DNA of 64,000 nt from a virus. A program made the translations under genes and the position numbers. The notes beneath the pieces were generated by a model. The model saw only the letters and a list, made by a program, of their open reading frames with translations, made no database searches and had not been told where the DNA came from. How positions within the stretch are numbered: the first letter of the stretch is position 1; each line of letters opens with the position of its first letter. The DNA lies in IMG/VR virus record IMGVR_UViG_3300025701_000006, positions 1 to 64,000 of that record; one strand, 5' to 3'. Positions 50,695 through 60,332 of the stretch are shown in pieces.

Positions 50695-53600
50695 GAGATA
50701 AATCCCCTAGTCTTACTCTAATCTGCCCATTGTTGTACACAGATACTCCCTTAGTATCCATAATAGTTCCCGTATAGTCATTAGCTACAACAGGACGAGT
50801 ACCAGACAGTGATGTACTTCTAAAACTACCTGATCCTATCGCTTCTGCAGCTAGTGTGCCGTTTATGACTTGATTACCATTAACCGTAAAAGTACTAGTT
50901 GCTGCCCAGACTGTTCCAGAGTACTCGTATATGTGAGTCCATCCAGCAGCAGTGTCGGTGTTATTAAGTATAAGGGTATCGCCAGTTATTTCACCAGCAT
51001 AGGCAGCAGGGGCAGCAGTATCCCAGTAACCAGCAATTTTAGCTATAGTGCCTGCGTCTCCAGGCTCTGCATCACCTAAATCGCTAGCATTATGTGTAAG
51101 AGTAGCCGTACCTCTAGGACCTGTAACACTAGTTCCTTTATCACCTGTAAGTTTTACAGGGGTATTCCAAACAGTGTCACTACTAGTCCAATTACCTGTG
51201 CTGTCTATCTGTTTAATAGTTAAAGAGCTTCTCCATGTAAACTCTCCAGATGCTAAAGTTTGAGGGCTTACATACCATCCATCAGTACTTACTGCATTAC
51301 CGCTAGTTGAAAAAGACCCGCTTACTCCAGGTACTGTAGGGGTACTTGTTGCATTTTTATATAAAAATATTTCTTTATATGAAGTAGCACTATTGCCATC
51401 GATACCGGTTATAGCAACAGGCCCATTCCAGTTGTCATCTATAGCAGACCAGTTGCCGTCATTATCGACTTGACGCATTGTTATGTTTATTCTGTATATT
51501 TTTTGTGTAGCGGTAGTAGGTGCTATAGAACTTACTGTCCAATCACCAAACGCTATTGCATTACCTGAAGAAGCAGTAAATCCTTGTAACTTAGTAGGAA
51601 ATACTGTGGGTACAGCAGCTGCAGTCTGATATAAGAATATTTCTTTATAATTATCTGCAGCAGTACCTGTACTACCTTTTTCAAAAAATTTAGCTGGAGT
51701 GCTCCAATCACTTCCTGTCCAAGTAGTACTTGCTGACCCATTAGACAGTGTTTGTGTATAAACTCTTTTTGATACCCAAGTAATACTATCCGATGCTACT
51801 ACAGGATCATCTGACCATGTTCTAGTAACCTCACTAACGACTGTAGTAGGCATAGTCTCAGAAGTACCGTTGTAAGAACCGCCCGTAGGGACTCCAGGAG
51901 CTGCAGTATGCGTAAGGAATACGTAACTTACATAACTACCAACGCCATCGTTGTAGTCTGTACCTTTTACAGGAGTAGTACCATTTTCACCTCTAGCTCT
52001 AGACCACGCGTAGTCTTCTTTGTTTGTAGGAGCAGTATTACTAGTGCCTACGTATATACCTACATAAACCTTATCGCCTGGAACATCATTAAAGCCAGTA
52101 CCATCTGCGACATCGCTATAACGTATATGAAAATGCTGTTCAGAAGCCTCTAGACTAGCTAAAAACTCTGCTTCAGTTCCTGTATTGTCTGCAGCTACCC
52201 ACAATTCGTACGCACTGCTTCCATTAGTCCCGTCTATACGCTGGGCATATACAGATGGAGTAGACCATTTATCCTCTAGTGAAACAGATGTTTCTGTGAT
52301 GTTGCCTGAAGCTAGGGCTGTAATTCTGTATACTTTCTTGTTGTCAGGTACATCGCTAGGAAAGCTAGTACTCCATGAAGTATGATTTTCTGTTATAGTG
52401 TTAGTAGAAAAGTTATATGTAACTTCCGTAGTAGGTACAGCAGGTGCAGAGTCGACAGCAGCAGAATAAAGAACTACTTCTCTAACTATATCTGCTTCTA
52501 TTACTCTTTTATCGGAATACTCTACAGTACTTCCGTTATTAGTAGTTTTCTTTTTGATAGACCAAAGCTTGCCGCCACCTTCAGGCACTACAACGCTATT
52601 TACATCGGTGTACCAATTACCATCAGCGCCGCCAGGATCTTGAGGAACATCATCTTTTCTGATGAATAAAAAGTCAGTAAAGTCGCCTGTGATGCCTTGA
52701 ATACCTTTAGCACCTACAAACGCTACTTTTACTTCGTTAATACTTCCACCATCTCCTGTGGAAGACCACAACGCTATAGTGTTAGTACCAGTAACTAGGT
52801 TGTCTGCACCAAACTCATACCATCTGACTTGATTGTTATTTCCTGATAATGAGCCTAGGACTTCTCCGTTTAGAGCTACTTGAAGACCGCCTTCTGCATC
52901 AGTAGCATTAACTCTAAGGAAAGCGTTCCCTGCAAAAGCAGAGTCAAAAGTAAAAGTATGTGCACCGCCTATACCAGTAGACGTAGGCCATGACACGCTT
53001 CCTGCCCATTCAAATAATAAGGCACTTAAACCATCTTTAGCAGTAATCTGTACAGGTTCCGCCCATGAATACGTACCAGTACCGTTGGTTTGCTTGCCTA
53101 AGGATTGCCAAAGAGTATTATTAATGGTTGAAGGTATATCATCAACCCACCCTGTGTGAGCATCGTCAGTAGGAGCACTAGGTTTAGTTAGATTATCTTT
53201 ATACACATATTTATAAACATCTGCATCAATACCGTCTTGTCTAAATGCGTATACAGCAGGCTCAGACCAACTAATATCAACACTGGTTTGTGTATTATTA
53301 CCTGTGACTAAAGCAGTGCTTACATATATTTTGTGGTTATTAGTAGTAATACCAGGAACAAACTTGTTCCAGTCATCACTGTCAATGGTTAAAGTATCAG
53401 TACTAAGGTTGTATGTACTAGTTGTTGGAGCCGTTACTGCACCAGTAGTAGGATCACTGTATATAGTTAGCTCTCTAATCATAGGAGCTTCAATGATACG
53501 TTTATCAGTATACGTAGCTATTACTTCTCCAGCGTTTGTGACTTTTTTAATAGACCACAAGTCACCTTCACCAGTAGCATCAACAGCGTTTGTTTCCCAA

Positions 53601-56437
53601 TCTTCATTTGCAGGAGGATCGGTAGGAACGCCGACAGATCTGATAAACAGGAAATCAGTAGTTCCACCTGATAGCCCACTAGCACCAGAAAAAGCTACTT
53701 CAATCTTTTTAATAGAACCGCCATCATCAGATGTAGACCATATTTTTATTGAATTATCACCAGCAATTAAGTTATCAAAACTAAACTCATACCACTCTTC
53801 CGTGTTGTCTGCTAGTGATCTAGAGAAGGGTATAGCACTACCATCGTTTAGAGATAGTCTTACTCCGCCTTCTGCGTCATAGGCCAACACACGTATGATA
53901 GCATTACCGGCAAAAGAAGATGTAAACGTATGCTCATCTGCACTAGCAGAAGTAGTGTTTACAGGCCATGTATCAGTTCCTTCAAATTCGTACAATAAAG
54001 GAGATGTACCTTGTGCAGCAAGTAATTGCCATTTAGTGTCGTCACTGCCTGGAGTTACGCCTGTAACAGTCACACGAGCTACGTAACTAGAGTTATTAAA
54101 AGTTACTATATCGCCTTCAACATACTCTACTAACGCTGCATAAGAGCCTCTAGGCCTGTTTCTAGTAGCTTCTGTATGCTCTAGTCCTAAACTTATACCT
54201 GTGGCTGTTACTTGGAACACTGCTTCTATTTCTGGATAGCTAGGGCTTTTTAATACAAACCTTTCTGCGTTTACGTAAAACTCACTATCAAAAGCAGAAT
54301 CTTCAGATTCTCCTGTAGGAGGATTGGTCTCGTTTTGTGCAACACCAACAGTGTTCATACCAAAGCCAGACTTGTAGTACGCCCCATTAAGGTATATCAC
54401 ACTTTCATATTCAAACTTGTTTGTAACACCTGTAACAGCAGTATCTGTATAAGCTTCACTATCAATACGTAAGTCTACAAGTCCTTGAGCTACGCCATTA
54501 GGCCCTCTTACCGCAGTGTCTAGATCTAGGAAATAACTACTTTGCGATATAATACCGGTAGGGCCTGTGCGTTCCCATGCAGTACCATTGTAGGAGTAAT
54601 TAGAAATGTCTCCATCAGTAGGGTCGAATACAGTTACTATATCGCCTTCTGCTGCATATGCATTTCCTGTGCCGGCAGCAGTAGGTACTGCAGTCCATTC
54701 TGTTGATGGTTTATAATATAAAATACCGTCTGTTTTATACCAATATAAAAAGTTATCTGCAGATACAGTAACTTGATCTTCTACAGGATCTGAAGGGTTT
54801 CTTACGTAATCTGCAGGAGCAGCAGTACCACCCCAGGCATAAAATTGTGATACTTTACCGTCTGCAGCGCCTTGGGCTGTTGCAGCATCTTGTAACGCTT
54901 GATACATAGACGTATCTGTCACAGTTAGCCAGGCAGGAGTGCTTGCTTGATACCAGTAAGCATTAGTAGTATCTTTAAAGTAAACTATATTACCGTTCGC
55001 AGCGTCTTTTAGTTCTGGAGTACTCCAAGTATTATCTATTATGTCTAAAGCATCAGCCTCATTAATAGCTTCTACTTCGCTAACATCAAGTACATCAGCA
55101 AAAGTATCATAGAAATAGTACTCTATTTTACCGTCTAGCTGTCTATGTATAGCAGCGCTATCAGGGGTATATGTATTATCTATAAAATATTGAGCTTGTT
55201 CGTCCGCAACTGCCCAATCTCCTGCGTTATACGTATTTGCTCTTGCTGTAGTAGCTACTTTAACTACACTAGGGGATGTACTGTTATCTACCCAAAGGTC
55301 ACCTTCGTCATAAGGAGCAAAAGGAATAGCTACAAATACTCTTCTTTTTTGGTCTGCTAAGTCTGCCGCATTAAGTGCTGCTACGTAAGCAGATTGTGAA
55401 TCCGTGTCTGTTACTAGCGCCCAAGTATACCCTTGCGGGTCTGTAGCAAAAGGAGAAGTTGTATCTTGAGCAGTTTTTATAAACTTGTAGGATTTTACGT
55501 AATTACCGGTGCTTGCATCGTATTGGATATACACGTCACCTACGTGAGCAGAGCGTTCTGCTTCATCATTATTAGTAGTATCTGTAGCTATCCAAGTAGC
55601 GTAAGGCTCCGCTGCAACATCTAGCTCATCGTCATCTAGGTTGGAATCCCCAGGGCTTACACCTGTCATTACATCGTACGTACCTGTAGTGTACTCTATA
55701 ACCCCATCATTTTGGTTTTCTAGTACTTGGACACGCGCTAGCATCCCTGTACCGTTAGGATCGTTAAAGGCTGTCAAACCTACATAGGTACGTAATCCAT
55801 CTATTGCATCTGATGTACCCGCTAACTCGCCGTCTTGACTAACTACTTTACCGGTAAGAACATCGATACGTTGTCCTAAAGCAGTATCAGCAGAAGTATA
55901 ACCAGATGTTATATTGGTAAAACGGCTTTCGTTATTGTCAAATTCTGCTCTAAGATCGCTTACCCTAGCAGTAACAGCTTCACTTGCGGTAGCCCTTACG
56001 GTGTCTATATCTACAATACTACTAGACACAGCCCCAACAGTGGCGTTAAGACTTTGAAACGTACTGCCTACAACACCTTCTACAGAAGTTGAAAAATCGA
56101 CTTTTTTTACAAAAGTATTTTTTGCTATATCAATAGAATCTACAGCACTTCTAACATCCCCCACCAGCTCTGTGTAATTCTCAAATCGTTCTCTTGTACT
56201 ATTTTCTACTACGGTATCAATTATAGAAACAAGCCACTGTGGAGCTTCATCGGCCCCGATAGAAGCATACAGACCATCTCCTACTATAGAGTATTCTTTT
56301 TTAATACCTGTAATAGTAGGGCTGTCTTCGATTTCTACACAATGCGTATTGGTACCAACTAGGTCTTTAGTAACGCTAGGGGTTATCTCTGTAGTGTCTG
56401 GAGTTACTTCTATAGTGGTAGTAGTTTTAATCGACAT
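50684..56437 (-). CDS. Giant tail fibre / receptor-binding protein (1917 aa)
   Basis: The N-terminus (~190 residues) includes helical heptads typical of a fibre base. Several short repeats with W-x-x-Y/VG-D elements follow. Two tandem ~260-aa units come next (DNA about 54000-53215 and 53020-52230), each with a jelly-roll-like part (SFAGNAIIRVLAYDAEGGV; AFAGNAFLRVNATDAEGGL) followed by FLFIR and LWSIKK. Two shorter units beginning YKEIFLY and a C-terminal part resembling lambda J-type tail-tip proteins end it. The ATG at 56437 (MSIKTTTT), preceded by AGAAG, is preferred to an ATG at 56491. It lies beside a glycosyltransferase and chaperone. Receptor binding is inferred. Confidence 0.75.
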   Translation of the reverse strand: MSIKTTTTIEVTPDTTEITPSVTKDLVGTNTHCVEIEDSPTITGIKKEYSIVGDGLYASIGADEAPQWLVSIIDTVVENSTRERFENYTELVGDVRSAVDSIDIAKNTFVKKVDFSTSVEGVVGSTFQSLNATVGAVSSSIVDIDTVRATASEAVTARVSDLRAEFDNNESRFTNITSGYTSADTALGQRIDVLTGKVVSQDGELAGTSDAIDGLRTYVGLTAFNDPNGTGMLARVQVLENQNDGVIEYTTGTYDVMTGVSPGDSNLDDDELDVAAEPYATWIATDTTNNDEAERSAHVGDVYIQYDASTGNYVKSYKFIKTAQDTTSPFATDPQGYTWALVTDTDSQSAYVAALNAADLADQKRRVFVAIPFAPYDEGDLWVDNSTSPSVVKVATTARANTYNAGDWAVADEQAQYFIDNTYTPDSAAIHRQLDGKIEYYFYDTFADVLDVSEVEAINEADALDIIDNTWSTPELKDAANGNIVYFKDTTNAYWYQASTPAWLTVTDTSMYQALQDAATAQGAADGKVSQFYAWGGTAAPADYVRNPSDPVEDQVTVSADNFLYWYKTDGILYYKPSTEWTAVPTAAGTGNAYAAEGDIVTVFDPTDGDISNYSYNGTAWERTGPTGIISQSSYFLDLDTAVRGPNGVAQGLVDLRIDSEAYTDTAVTGVTNKFEYESVIYLNGAYYKSGFGMNTVGVAQNETNPPTGESEDSAFDSEFYVNAERFVLKSPSYPEIEAVFQVTATGISLGLEHTEATRNRPRGSYAALVEYVEGDIVTFNNSSYVARVTVTGVTPGSDDTKWQLLAAQGTSPLLYEFEGTDTWPVNTTSASADEHTFTSSFAGNAIIRVLAYDAEGGVRLSLNDGSAIPFSRSLADNTEEWYEFSFDNLIAGDNSIKIWSTSDDGGSIKKIEVAFSGASGLSGGTTDFLFIRSVGVPTDPPANEDWETNAVDATGEGDLWSIKKVTNAGEVIATYTDKRIIEAPMIRELTIYSDPTTGAVTAPTTSTYNLSTDTLTIDSDDWNKFVPGITTNNHKIYVSTALVTGNNTQTSVDISWSEPAVYAFRQDGIDADVYKYVYKDNLTKPSAPTDDAHTGWVDDIPSTINNTLWQSLGKQTNGTGTYSWAEPVQITAKDGLSALLFEWAGSVSWPTSTGIGGAHTFTFDSAFAGNAFLRVNATDAEGGLQVALNGEVLGSLSGNNNQVRWYEFGADNLVTGTNTIALWSSTGDGGSINEVKVAFVGAKGIQGITGDFTDFLFIRKDDVPQDPGGADGNWYTDVNSVVVPEGGGKLWSIKKKTTNNGSTVEYSDKRVIEADIVREVVLYSAAVDSAPAVPTTEVTYNFSTNTITENHTSWSTSFPSDVPDNKKVYRITALASGNITETSVSLEDKWSTPSVYAQRIDGTNGSSAYELWVAADNTGTEAEFLASLEASEQHFHIRYSDVADGTGFNDVPGDKVYVGIYVGTSNTAPTNKEDYAWSRARGENGTTPVKGTDYNDGVGSYVSYVFLTHTAAPGVPTGGSYNGTSETMPTTVVSEVTRTWSDDPVVASDSITWVSKRVYTQTLSNGSASTTWTGSDWSTPAKFFEKGSTGTAADNYKEIFLYQTAAAVPTVFPTKLQGFTASSGNAIAFGDWTVSSIAPTTATQKIYRINITMRQVDNDGNWSAIDDNWNGPVAITGIDGNSATSYKEIFLYKNATSTPTVPGVSGSFSTSGNAVSTDGWYVSPQTLASGEFTWRSSLTIKQIDSTGNWTSSDTVWNTPVKLTGDKGTSVTGPRGTATLTHNASDLGDAEPGDAGTIAKIAGYWDTAAPAAYAGEITGDTLILNNTDTAAGWTHIYEYSGTVWAATSTFTVNGNQVINGTLAAEAIGSGSFRSTSLSGTRPVVANDYTGTIMDTKGVSVYNNGQIRVRLGDLSPDT

Positions 56438-56801
56438 AGACTTCTGGCACCTTAGCAATAAAATTACCGTTATTTGCAGTATTACACTCAATAATCAGTC
56501 TGTACGTAGGACGTAAGTAATAACGATCCGTTTTCGCACCTTTATCACTTACTAAGGCAAGAGTAGAACTTTCTGGAATATCTAAAGTAACCTTACCAGA
56601 AAGTAGGTTACTAGGTAGTGTTAATGGGACAGCAGAAAGACCTGTAGTAGTATCTTCAGGGTCTAGAGGAACTAGGTCAGCAACAAACGTATCTGTTCCT
56701 GTAATTTCCATAGGAAGAGTAGAGCCGTCAGCTTTAATGGTGAAAAGGAAGGTATTATCTACCCCTTTAGTGATAGTAAATTTAGCTACTGAGCAGCTCA
56801 T
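56427..56801 (-). CDS. Small structural protein (124 aa)
   Basis: A beta-rich protein beginning SCSVAKFTITKGVDNTFLFTIKADGST, a pattern I associate with small head-tail or fibre-base proteins encoded just before giant fibre genes. It overlaps the fibre start by 11 bases. AAGGAT precedes the ATG. The function is not established. Confidence 0.55.
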   Translation of the reverse strand: MSCSVAKFTITKGVDNTFLFTIKADGSTLPMEITGTDTFVADLVPLDPEDTTTGLSAVPLTLPSNLLSGKVTLDIPESSTLALVSDKGAKTDRYYLRPTYRLIIECNTANNGNFIAKVPEVYVD

Positions 56802-56830
56802 AGTCTAATCCTTCATTATGTATAAATGTA

Positions 56831-56851
56831 AAAGGGCCCGTAGGCCCCTTT
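56831..56851 (-). terminator. Hairpin terminator/attenuator after the 164-aa gene
   Basis: On the minus strand AAAGGGGCC and GGGCCCTTT pair around TAC with one internal G-G mismatch, then TTACATTT. It starts one base after the upstream stop codon. The T tract is short, so partial read-through into the fibre module is likely. Confidence 0.65.
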
Positions 56852-56852
56852 A

Positions 56853-57347
56853 TTAAACGTTTTCGTATGAAATCGAATAACGGGGACGCATCTTAACCAT
56901 AGACAGTCCTGATTTGTTATCACGTACATGCAGCGGAATTTTTACTTCTGCCAGTGTACGGATATGACCCATAGATACTTCAATCTTTTCGTTTAAAGGT
57001 AAAATTCTAGTACCTAGGTCGAAATAAGAGTTTGAGCAGTTAACTACGCAAGTCGTAGTCTGGTTATTAACTCGTTGATCATTATCAATAATAGTAACAA
57101 TCTTAGTTTCTCGTGCAGCTTTTTCACGAGCAATACGCTTAGCTACTTTTGGATCTTGTGCATTGTCAGCCTTTTTAGGTGCTGCTTTTTCTTTTTCTGC
57201 AACTACTGCTTCTAAAGCAGGTCCAGAAGTTTCTCCAGCTTCGTAAAAAGCTTCAATCTTTTCAGCAAGTTTACTGGCACCAATGTTTTTGTTGTACGTT
57301 AGGCCAAGCTCATCTGCTTCTTGTTTCATTTCTTGTAATGTAGACAT
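56853..57347 (-). CDS. Capsid-associated protein with LEM/HeH-like N-terminus (164 aa)
   Basis: Residues ~8-35 (EADELGLTYNKNIGASKLAEKIEAFYE) form a short helix-extended-loop-helix motif as in HeH/LEM domains. A Lys/Ala-rich linker and a beta C-terminal domain follow. It is the first gene after the coat gene and has its own sigma70-like promoter. It could be a decoration or head-completion protein. Confidence 0.6.
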   Translation of the reverse strand: MSTLQEMKQEADELGLTYNKNIGASKLAEKIEAFYEAGETSGPALEAVVAEKEKAAPKKADNAQDPKVAKRIAREKAARETKIVTIIDNDQRVNNQTTTCVVNCSNSYFDLGTRILPLNEKIEVSMGHIRTLAEVKIPLHVRDNKSGLSMVKMRPRYSISYENV

Positions 57348-57401
57348 TTTCTAAGTCCTTACTAGGTTATTTAGAGGTTAAAAGGTTATTCTTGCTTGTC
57401 T

Positions 57402-57430
57402 ATTATATAAAATACTGCAAATAATGTAAA
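57402..57430 (-). promoter_or_regulatory. Sigma70 promoter after the coat gene terminator
   Basis: On the minus strand TTTACA (57430-57425) and TATAAT (57407-57402) are separated by 17 bases, 5/6 and 6/6 matches to consensus. It lies only a few bases after the coat gene terminator and 55 bases before the 164-aa gene, so it restarts transcription for the fibre module. Confidence 0.72.
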
Positions 57431-57433
57431 GCT

Positions 57434-57464
57434 ATAAAAAAACCCCGCCGAAGCGAGGTTTTTA
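57434..57464 (-). terminator. Rho-independent terminator after the coat gene
   Basis: On the minus strand AACCTCGC-TTCG-GCGGGGTT (8 bp, one G-T) is followed by TTTTT. The TTCG tetraloop makes it very stable. It confines strong coat expression to the upstream genes. Confidence 0.95.
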
Positions 57465-57488
57465 CTTAGTGTCTTAAAAGACTAGTTA

Positions 57489-58631
57489 TTATGCAGAAGC
57501 AGAAACTAGGATCTTAAGCAACTTCTCTTCTTCAAGGATAATACCTGCGTAGAAGAAGTTGTAAGAGAAGAAACCGTTAGTACCGTACGGGTTAGCATTC
57601 TCTACAGACTCTGGAGACTTAGAGTTAAACTTGATTTTGCCCTGACCTTTAAGACCAACAGTTGCAAAACAACCTTGAGTTGGGAATAAGATAGGGAACA
57701 CATCGAAGTTACTACCAGTAGTAGATAAACCACCAGTGTGACCAGTAGAATCTGCGCCTTGACCTGCATATACAACTGCAGACTCAGACTCGATGAAACG
57801 CACTTCGTGCATTGCACCAACTTCACCTTCAGCTAAAGTAGTAGCAGAACCATACTTGTGTGCTGGGATGTAGACAAACTCAGTTGCACCGTTGTCAGCA
57901 ACAGTACCACGAGTAAGAGTTTCTAAATCGCCTTTAACATTAGCGCCGATAACAGCGTAGAACGCTTTAGCTACTGTGTTAGTATCGATTTTAGTAGAAC
58001 CAGTTACTAGTTGAGTGTTTTTCTGTGCACGGTTGCGAACTAGTTTACGAACAGCCTTACGGATAAGGTCATAAGAAACAGTAGAGTCAGCATCGATCTC
58101 ACCAATTGCAGTTGCATCACCAGCGTACATTACGGTAGGAGTAGCAAGCATGTCTAATTGAAGTAAATCTTCCATACGAGAGTTTGCTAATTCACCTAAC
58201 TCTTCACGGTAGCGTACTTGGATAGCATCTTCAGAGAATAACTCTACTTCATCAGTATAGTCAATCATCTCGCCGTAACGAGCTAAAGAAGTTTCCATTG
58301 TAACTTTCTGTAAAGATTTTTTGTTAACCGCACCAGCGCCTTCAGCTAAAGTAGCAGAAGTTAACGCAGTGTTTACATCGTCGATGTCACGAGCTGATAA
58401 AAAGCCTTTTTCAGCGAACGCGGCATCAGAGATAGCACGGTCATACATGTGTAAGAACTTAGAGATCTTAAAAGTCTTACCCATTTTAGTAGGCATAGAT
58501 TTGCGATCTGCGAATTGACCGTAGACGTTAGTGCGGTTAGCCGCTTTAACACCTGCACGATCATAAAAATGAACGATAGTATTAGCACCCGCTGTGCTAT
58601 TTGTACCGTTACCATAAACATTAGTAGCCAT
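57489..58631 (-). CDS. Major capsid protein (N4 gp56 family)
   Basis: A 380-aa coat protein. The central SLARYGEMIDYTDEVELFSED and RYREELGELANSRMEDLLQLDM segments match the N4 gp56 family, in which a YG-x-x-I/D-x-T-D stretch precedes an acidic long helix of the HK97-type fold. The ATG at 58631 (MATNVYGNG) has AGGA eight bases upstream; a TTG at 58646 is less likely. The codons are cleaner and the local terminator is strong, both expected for the most abundant virion protein. It is preceded by the scaffold gene. Confidence 0.88.
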   Translation of the reverse strand: MATNVYGNGTNSTAGANTIVHFYDRAGVKAANRTNVYGQFADRKSMPTKMGKTFKISKFLHMYDRAISDAAFAEKGFLSARDIDDVNTALTSATLAEGAGAVNKKSLQKVTMETSLARYGEMIDYTDEVELFSEDAIQVRYREELGELANSRMEDLLQLDMLATPTVMYAGDATAIGEIDADSTVSYDLIRKAVRKLVRNRAQKNTQLVTGSTKIDTNTVAKAFYAVIGANVKGDLETLTRGTVADNGATEFVYIPAHKYGSATTLAEGEVGAMHEVRFIESESAVVYAGQGADSTGHTGGLSTTGSNFDVFPILFPTQGCFATVGLKGQGKIKFNSKSPESVENANPYGTNGFFSYNFFYAGIILEEEKLLKILVSASA

Positions 58632-58659
58632 TGTAGTTGTCCTCAATATAAGCTATTAA

Positions 58660-58675
58660 GGGGATTTTACTCCCC
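58660..58675 (-). other. Hairpin between scaffold and coat genes
   Basis: GGGGA / TCCCC on the minus strand closes a 6-base loop, followed by TTAATAG. There is no T tract, so it is probably an mRNA-stabilising or processing hairpin ahead of the coat message. Confidence 0.55.
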
Positions 58676-58689
58676 AAACAAAAAGATAG

Positions 58690-59901
58690 TTAAATATCGT
58701 TCTGTAGTTTTGTATACCACTCATCAAAGTCAACATCTGACGCATCTAAGTAATCAACTACATCCCGACTTGCTACTGCATTCTTTGTAGGTGCAGCGGC
58801 TTTGCGCTTTGCAGAGGCTTTAGTTGTAGCTGTACGCTGTTGCGACTTAGCTTTTACGTGAGCTAGGCGGGCTTGTTCTGCCTCCCTGGTCTCTAGTTCC
58901 GCTTGTCTTGCAGCTCTACGCTCCGATAAAGCATCTTGCTCTGCGACTTGAGTAAAGTGCTGTTGCGCAGCCTCTTTATAATAATCTAAATCAGATTTTT
59001 TACCGCCATCATAGACTTTTAGCTTTTCTGCTACTGGCTGTAACGTTTGAAACATGCCAGATTTAACGTCTGTGTGTAGTAACCTAATCATCTCAGGGTT
59101 CTGTGTCATGGTTCCCCATGAAGCATCATCCCATTCTTTAGATAGAATATTATGAGTCGTTGCATACTCTTGGTCTCGGCTAATATCGTCAACGATATCT
59201 TTAATTGCCAAGGCACTGTCATCGCGACCATAATCCTTAGCTACATAGGGGTCATTGTCATCTGCATCTAAGTCGAGGGTATCAGTACCTGTTCGCTTTA
59301 ATACTTCTGCAATTGCGCCTTTGTCGCCCTTCAGTACATCAATCATTAGACTCACGTCTTCATGCTTTAAGTCTGCACCTTCTATAGCATCAATAGTCTT
59401 ACGCCAAGGTTTGATGGTTTGCATCTTTTTGGTGTAGTCCATTGCTTGACCAAAGATTTTAGGGAATTGATCTACGATCTCTTCACTAGAAAACTCATAG
59501 TCTTTGCCGTTGGCTTTAAACTTATAGTTTTGTACTGGTTGCTCTTCCTCGTCTTCATCTTCAGCGTCATCAGAACTAAATTCTTCATCTTCATCAGAGT
59601 CCTCGTCAGGAGCCTCGTCATCAGTTTCGGAATCGTCTTCTTCTTCAGCTTCGTCTGTGTCAGATTCGTCGCTAGTATCATGGCCGGAGTCCTCAAGGTC
59701 ATCTTCAGGTTGCTCAGGACCATCGTCAAATTCTTCTTCAGCAGGTTCCTCTTCATAAAGGTCTGCATCTTCATTAAATTCTTCTTCAGGCATTTCTGCC
59801 TCTAAATCTGTATCTGGGGATTCTTGATTTGCTTGCGCTTCTTTAAAAGCTGCTTCAAGCTCATCATCAGACATATCCCATAAATCTGCTTCGCTACTCA
59901 T
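58690..59901 (-). CDS. Scaffolding protein (capsid assembly)
   Basis: The N-terminal ~125 residues are extremely acidic (runs of D/E such as EEEDDSETDDEAPDED). The middle is a globular helical part, and the C-terminus is basic (coiled coil QAELETREAEQARLAH, then KAKSQQRTATTKASAKRK). An acidic N-terminus with a basic coat-binding end, directly before the coat gene, is typical of phage scaffolds. GGAGGGG precedes the ATG, a very strong ribosome site. Confidence 0.8.
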   Translation of the reverse strand: MSSEADLWDMSDDELEAAFKEAQANQESPDTDLEAEMPEEEFNEDADLYEEEPAEEEFDDGPEQPEDDLEDSGHDTSDESDTDEAEEEDDSETDDEAPDEDSDEDEEFSSDDAEDEDEEEQPVQNYKFKANGKDYEFSSEEIVDQFPKIFGQAMDYTKKMQTIKPWRKTIDAIEGADLKHEDVSLMIDVLKGDKGAIAEVLKRTGTDTLDLDADDNDPYVAKDYGRDDSALAIKDIVDDISRDQEYATTHNILSKEWDDASWGTMTQNPEMIRLLHTDVKSGMFQTLQPVAEKLKVYDGGKKSDLDYYKEAAQQHFTQVAEQDALSERRAARQAELETREAEQARLAHVKAKSQQRTATTKASAKRKAAAPTKNAVASRDVVDYLDASDVDFDEWYTKLQNDI

Positions 59902-59916
59902 GGTCTACCCCTCCAG

Positions 59917-60216
59917 TTATTCGACGTCGTCGTCTTCATCTGTAGGCATAGTACCTAAATTTTCAATAGTGACAAAAAAGTCTTCTAAGCTAGATATGGC
60001 GATTAGGTCTTCCATAACAGCAGTTCTGTGGCCACCTGCAACAATTGCATCTTGTGCCAATAAACTAACGCCGTTAACAGCCTTATCTTTAAAGTAACCT
60101 TCTAGAACTACTCGCTGAAAATCTTTATTTTCTTTTAAGCGTTCTAAAGAACTCCACATATCCGCCCAATAACGGTTTTCTACTTCTAAAAGTTGCTGAT
60201 CATTAAGGTTGTTCAT
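59917..60216 (-). CDS. Hypothetical protein before the scaffold (99 aa)
   Basis: A small helical protein (DFQRVVLEGYFKDKAV, then VMEDLIAISSLEDFF) with an acidic tail. The same motif order occurs in small proteins between portal and scaffold in other podoviruses, as I recall. AAAAGGA precedes the ATG. The role is unknown. Confidence 0.6.
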   Translation of the reverse strand: MNNLNDQQLLEVENRYWADMWSSLERLKENKDFQRVVLEGYFKDKAVNGVSLLAQDAIVAGGHRTAVMEDLIAISSLEDFFVTIENLGTMPTDEDDDVE

Positions 60217-60302
60217 AAATGAATCCTTTTGGTTGTGTTAATATAAAGTAAATTTACTAGTATTAGCGCACTGTAGTGATAGCTAGTACTAACCTATTCG
60301 GT

Positions 60303-60332
60303 ATTATACAACAAATCAGTTACTTAGCGCAA
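60303..60332 (-). promoter_or_regulatory. Sigma70-like late promoter for scaffold and coat
   Basis: On the minus strand TTGCGC (60332-60327) and a perfect TATAAT (60308-60303) are separated by 18 bases. It lies in the ~100-base gap ahead of the 99-aa gene, which holds no other feature I can name. Confidence 0.6.

Noticed and set aside
59419-59805. Plus-strand frame opposite the scaffold gene
   Set aside because: Its Phe/Val-rich product is simply the antisense of acidic GAA/GAT codons; the whole late block is on the minus strand.
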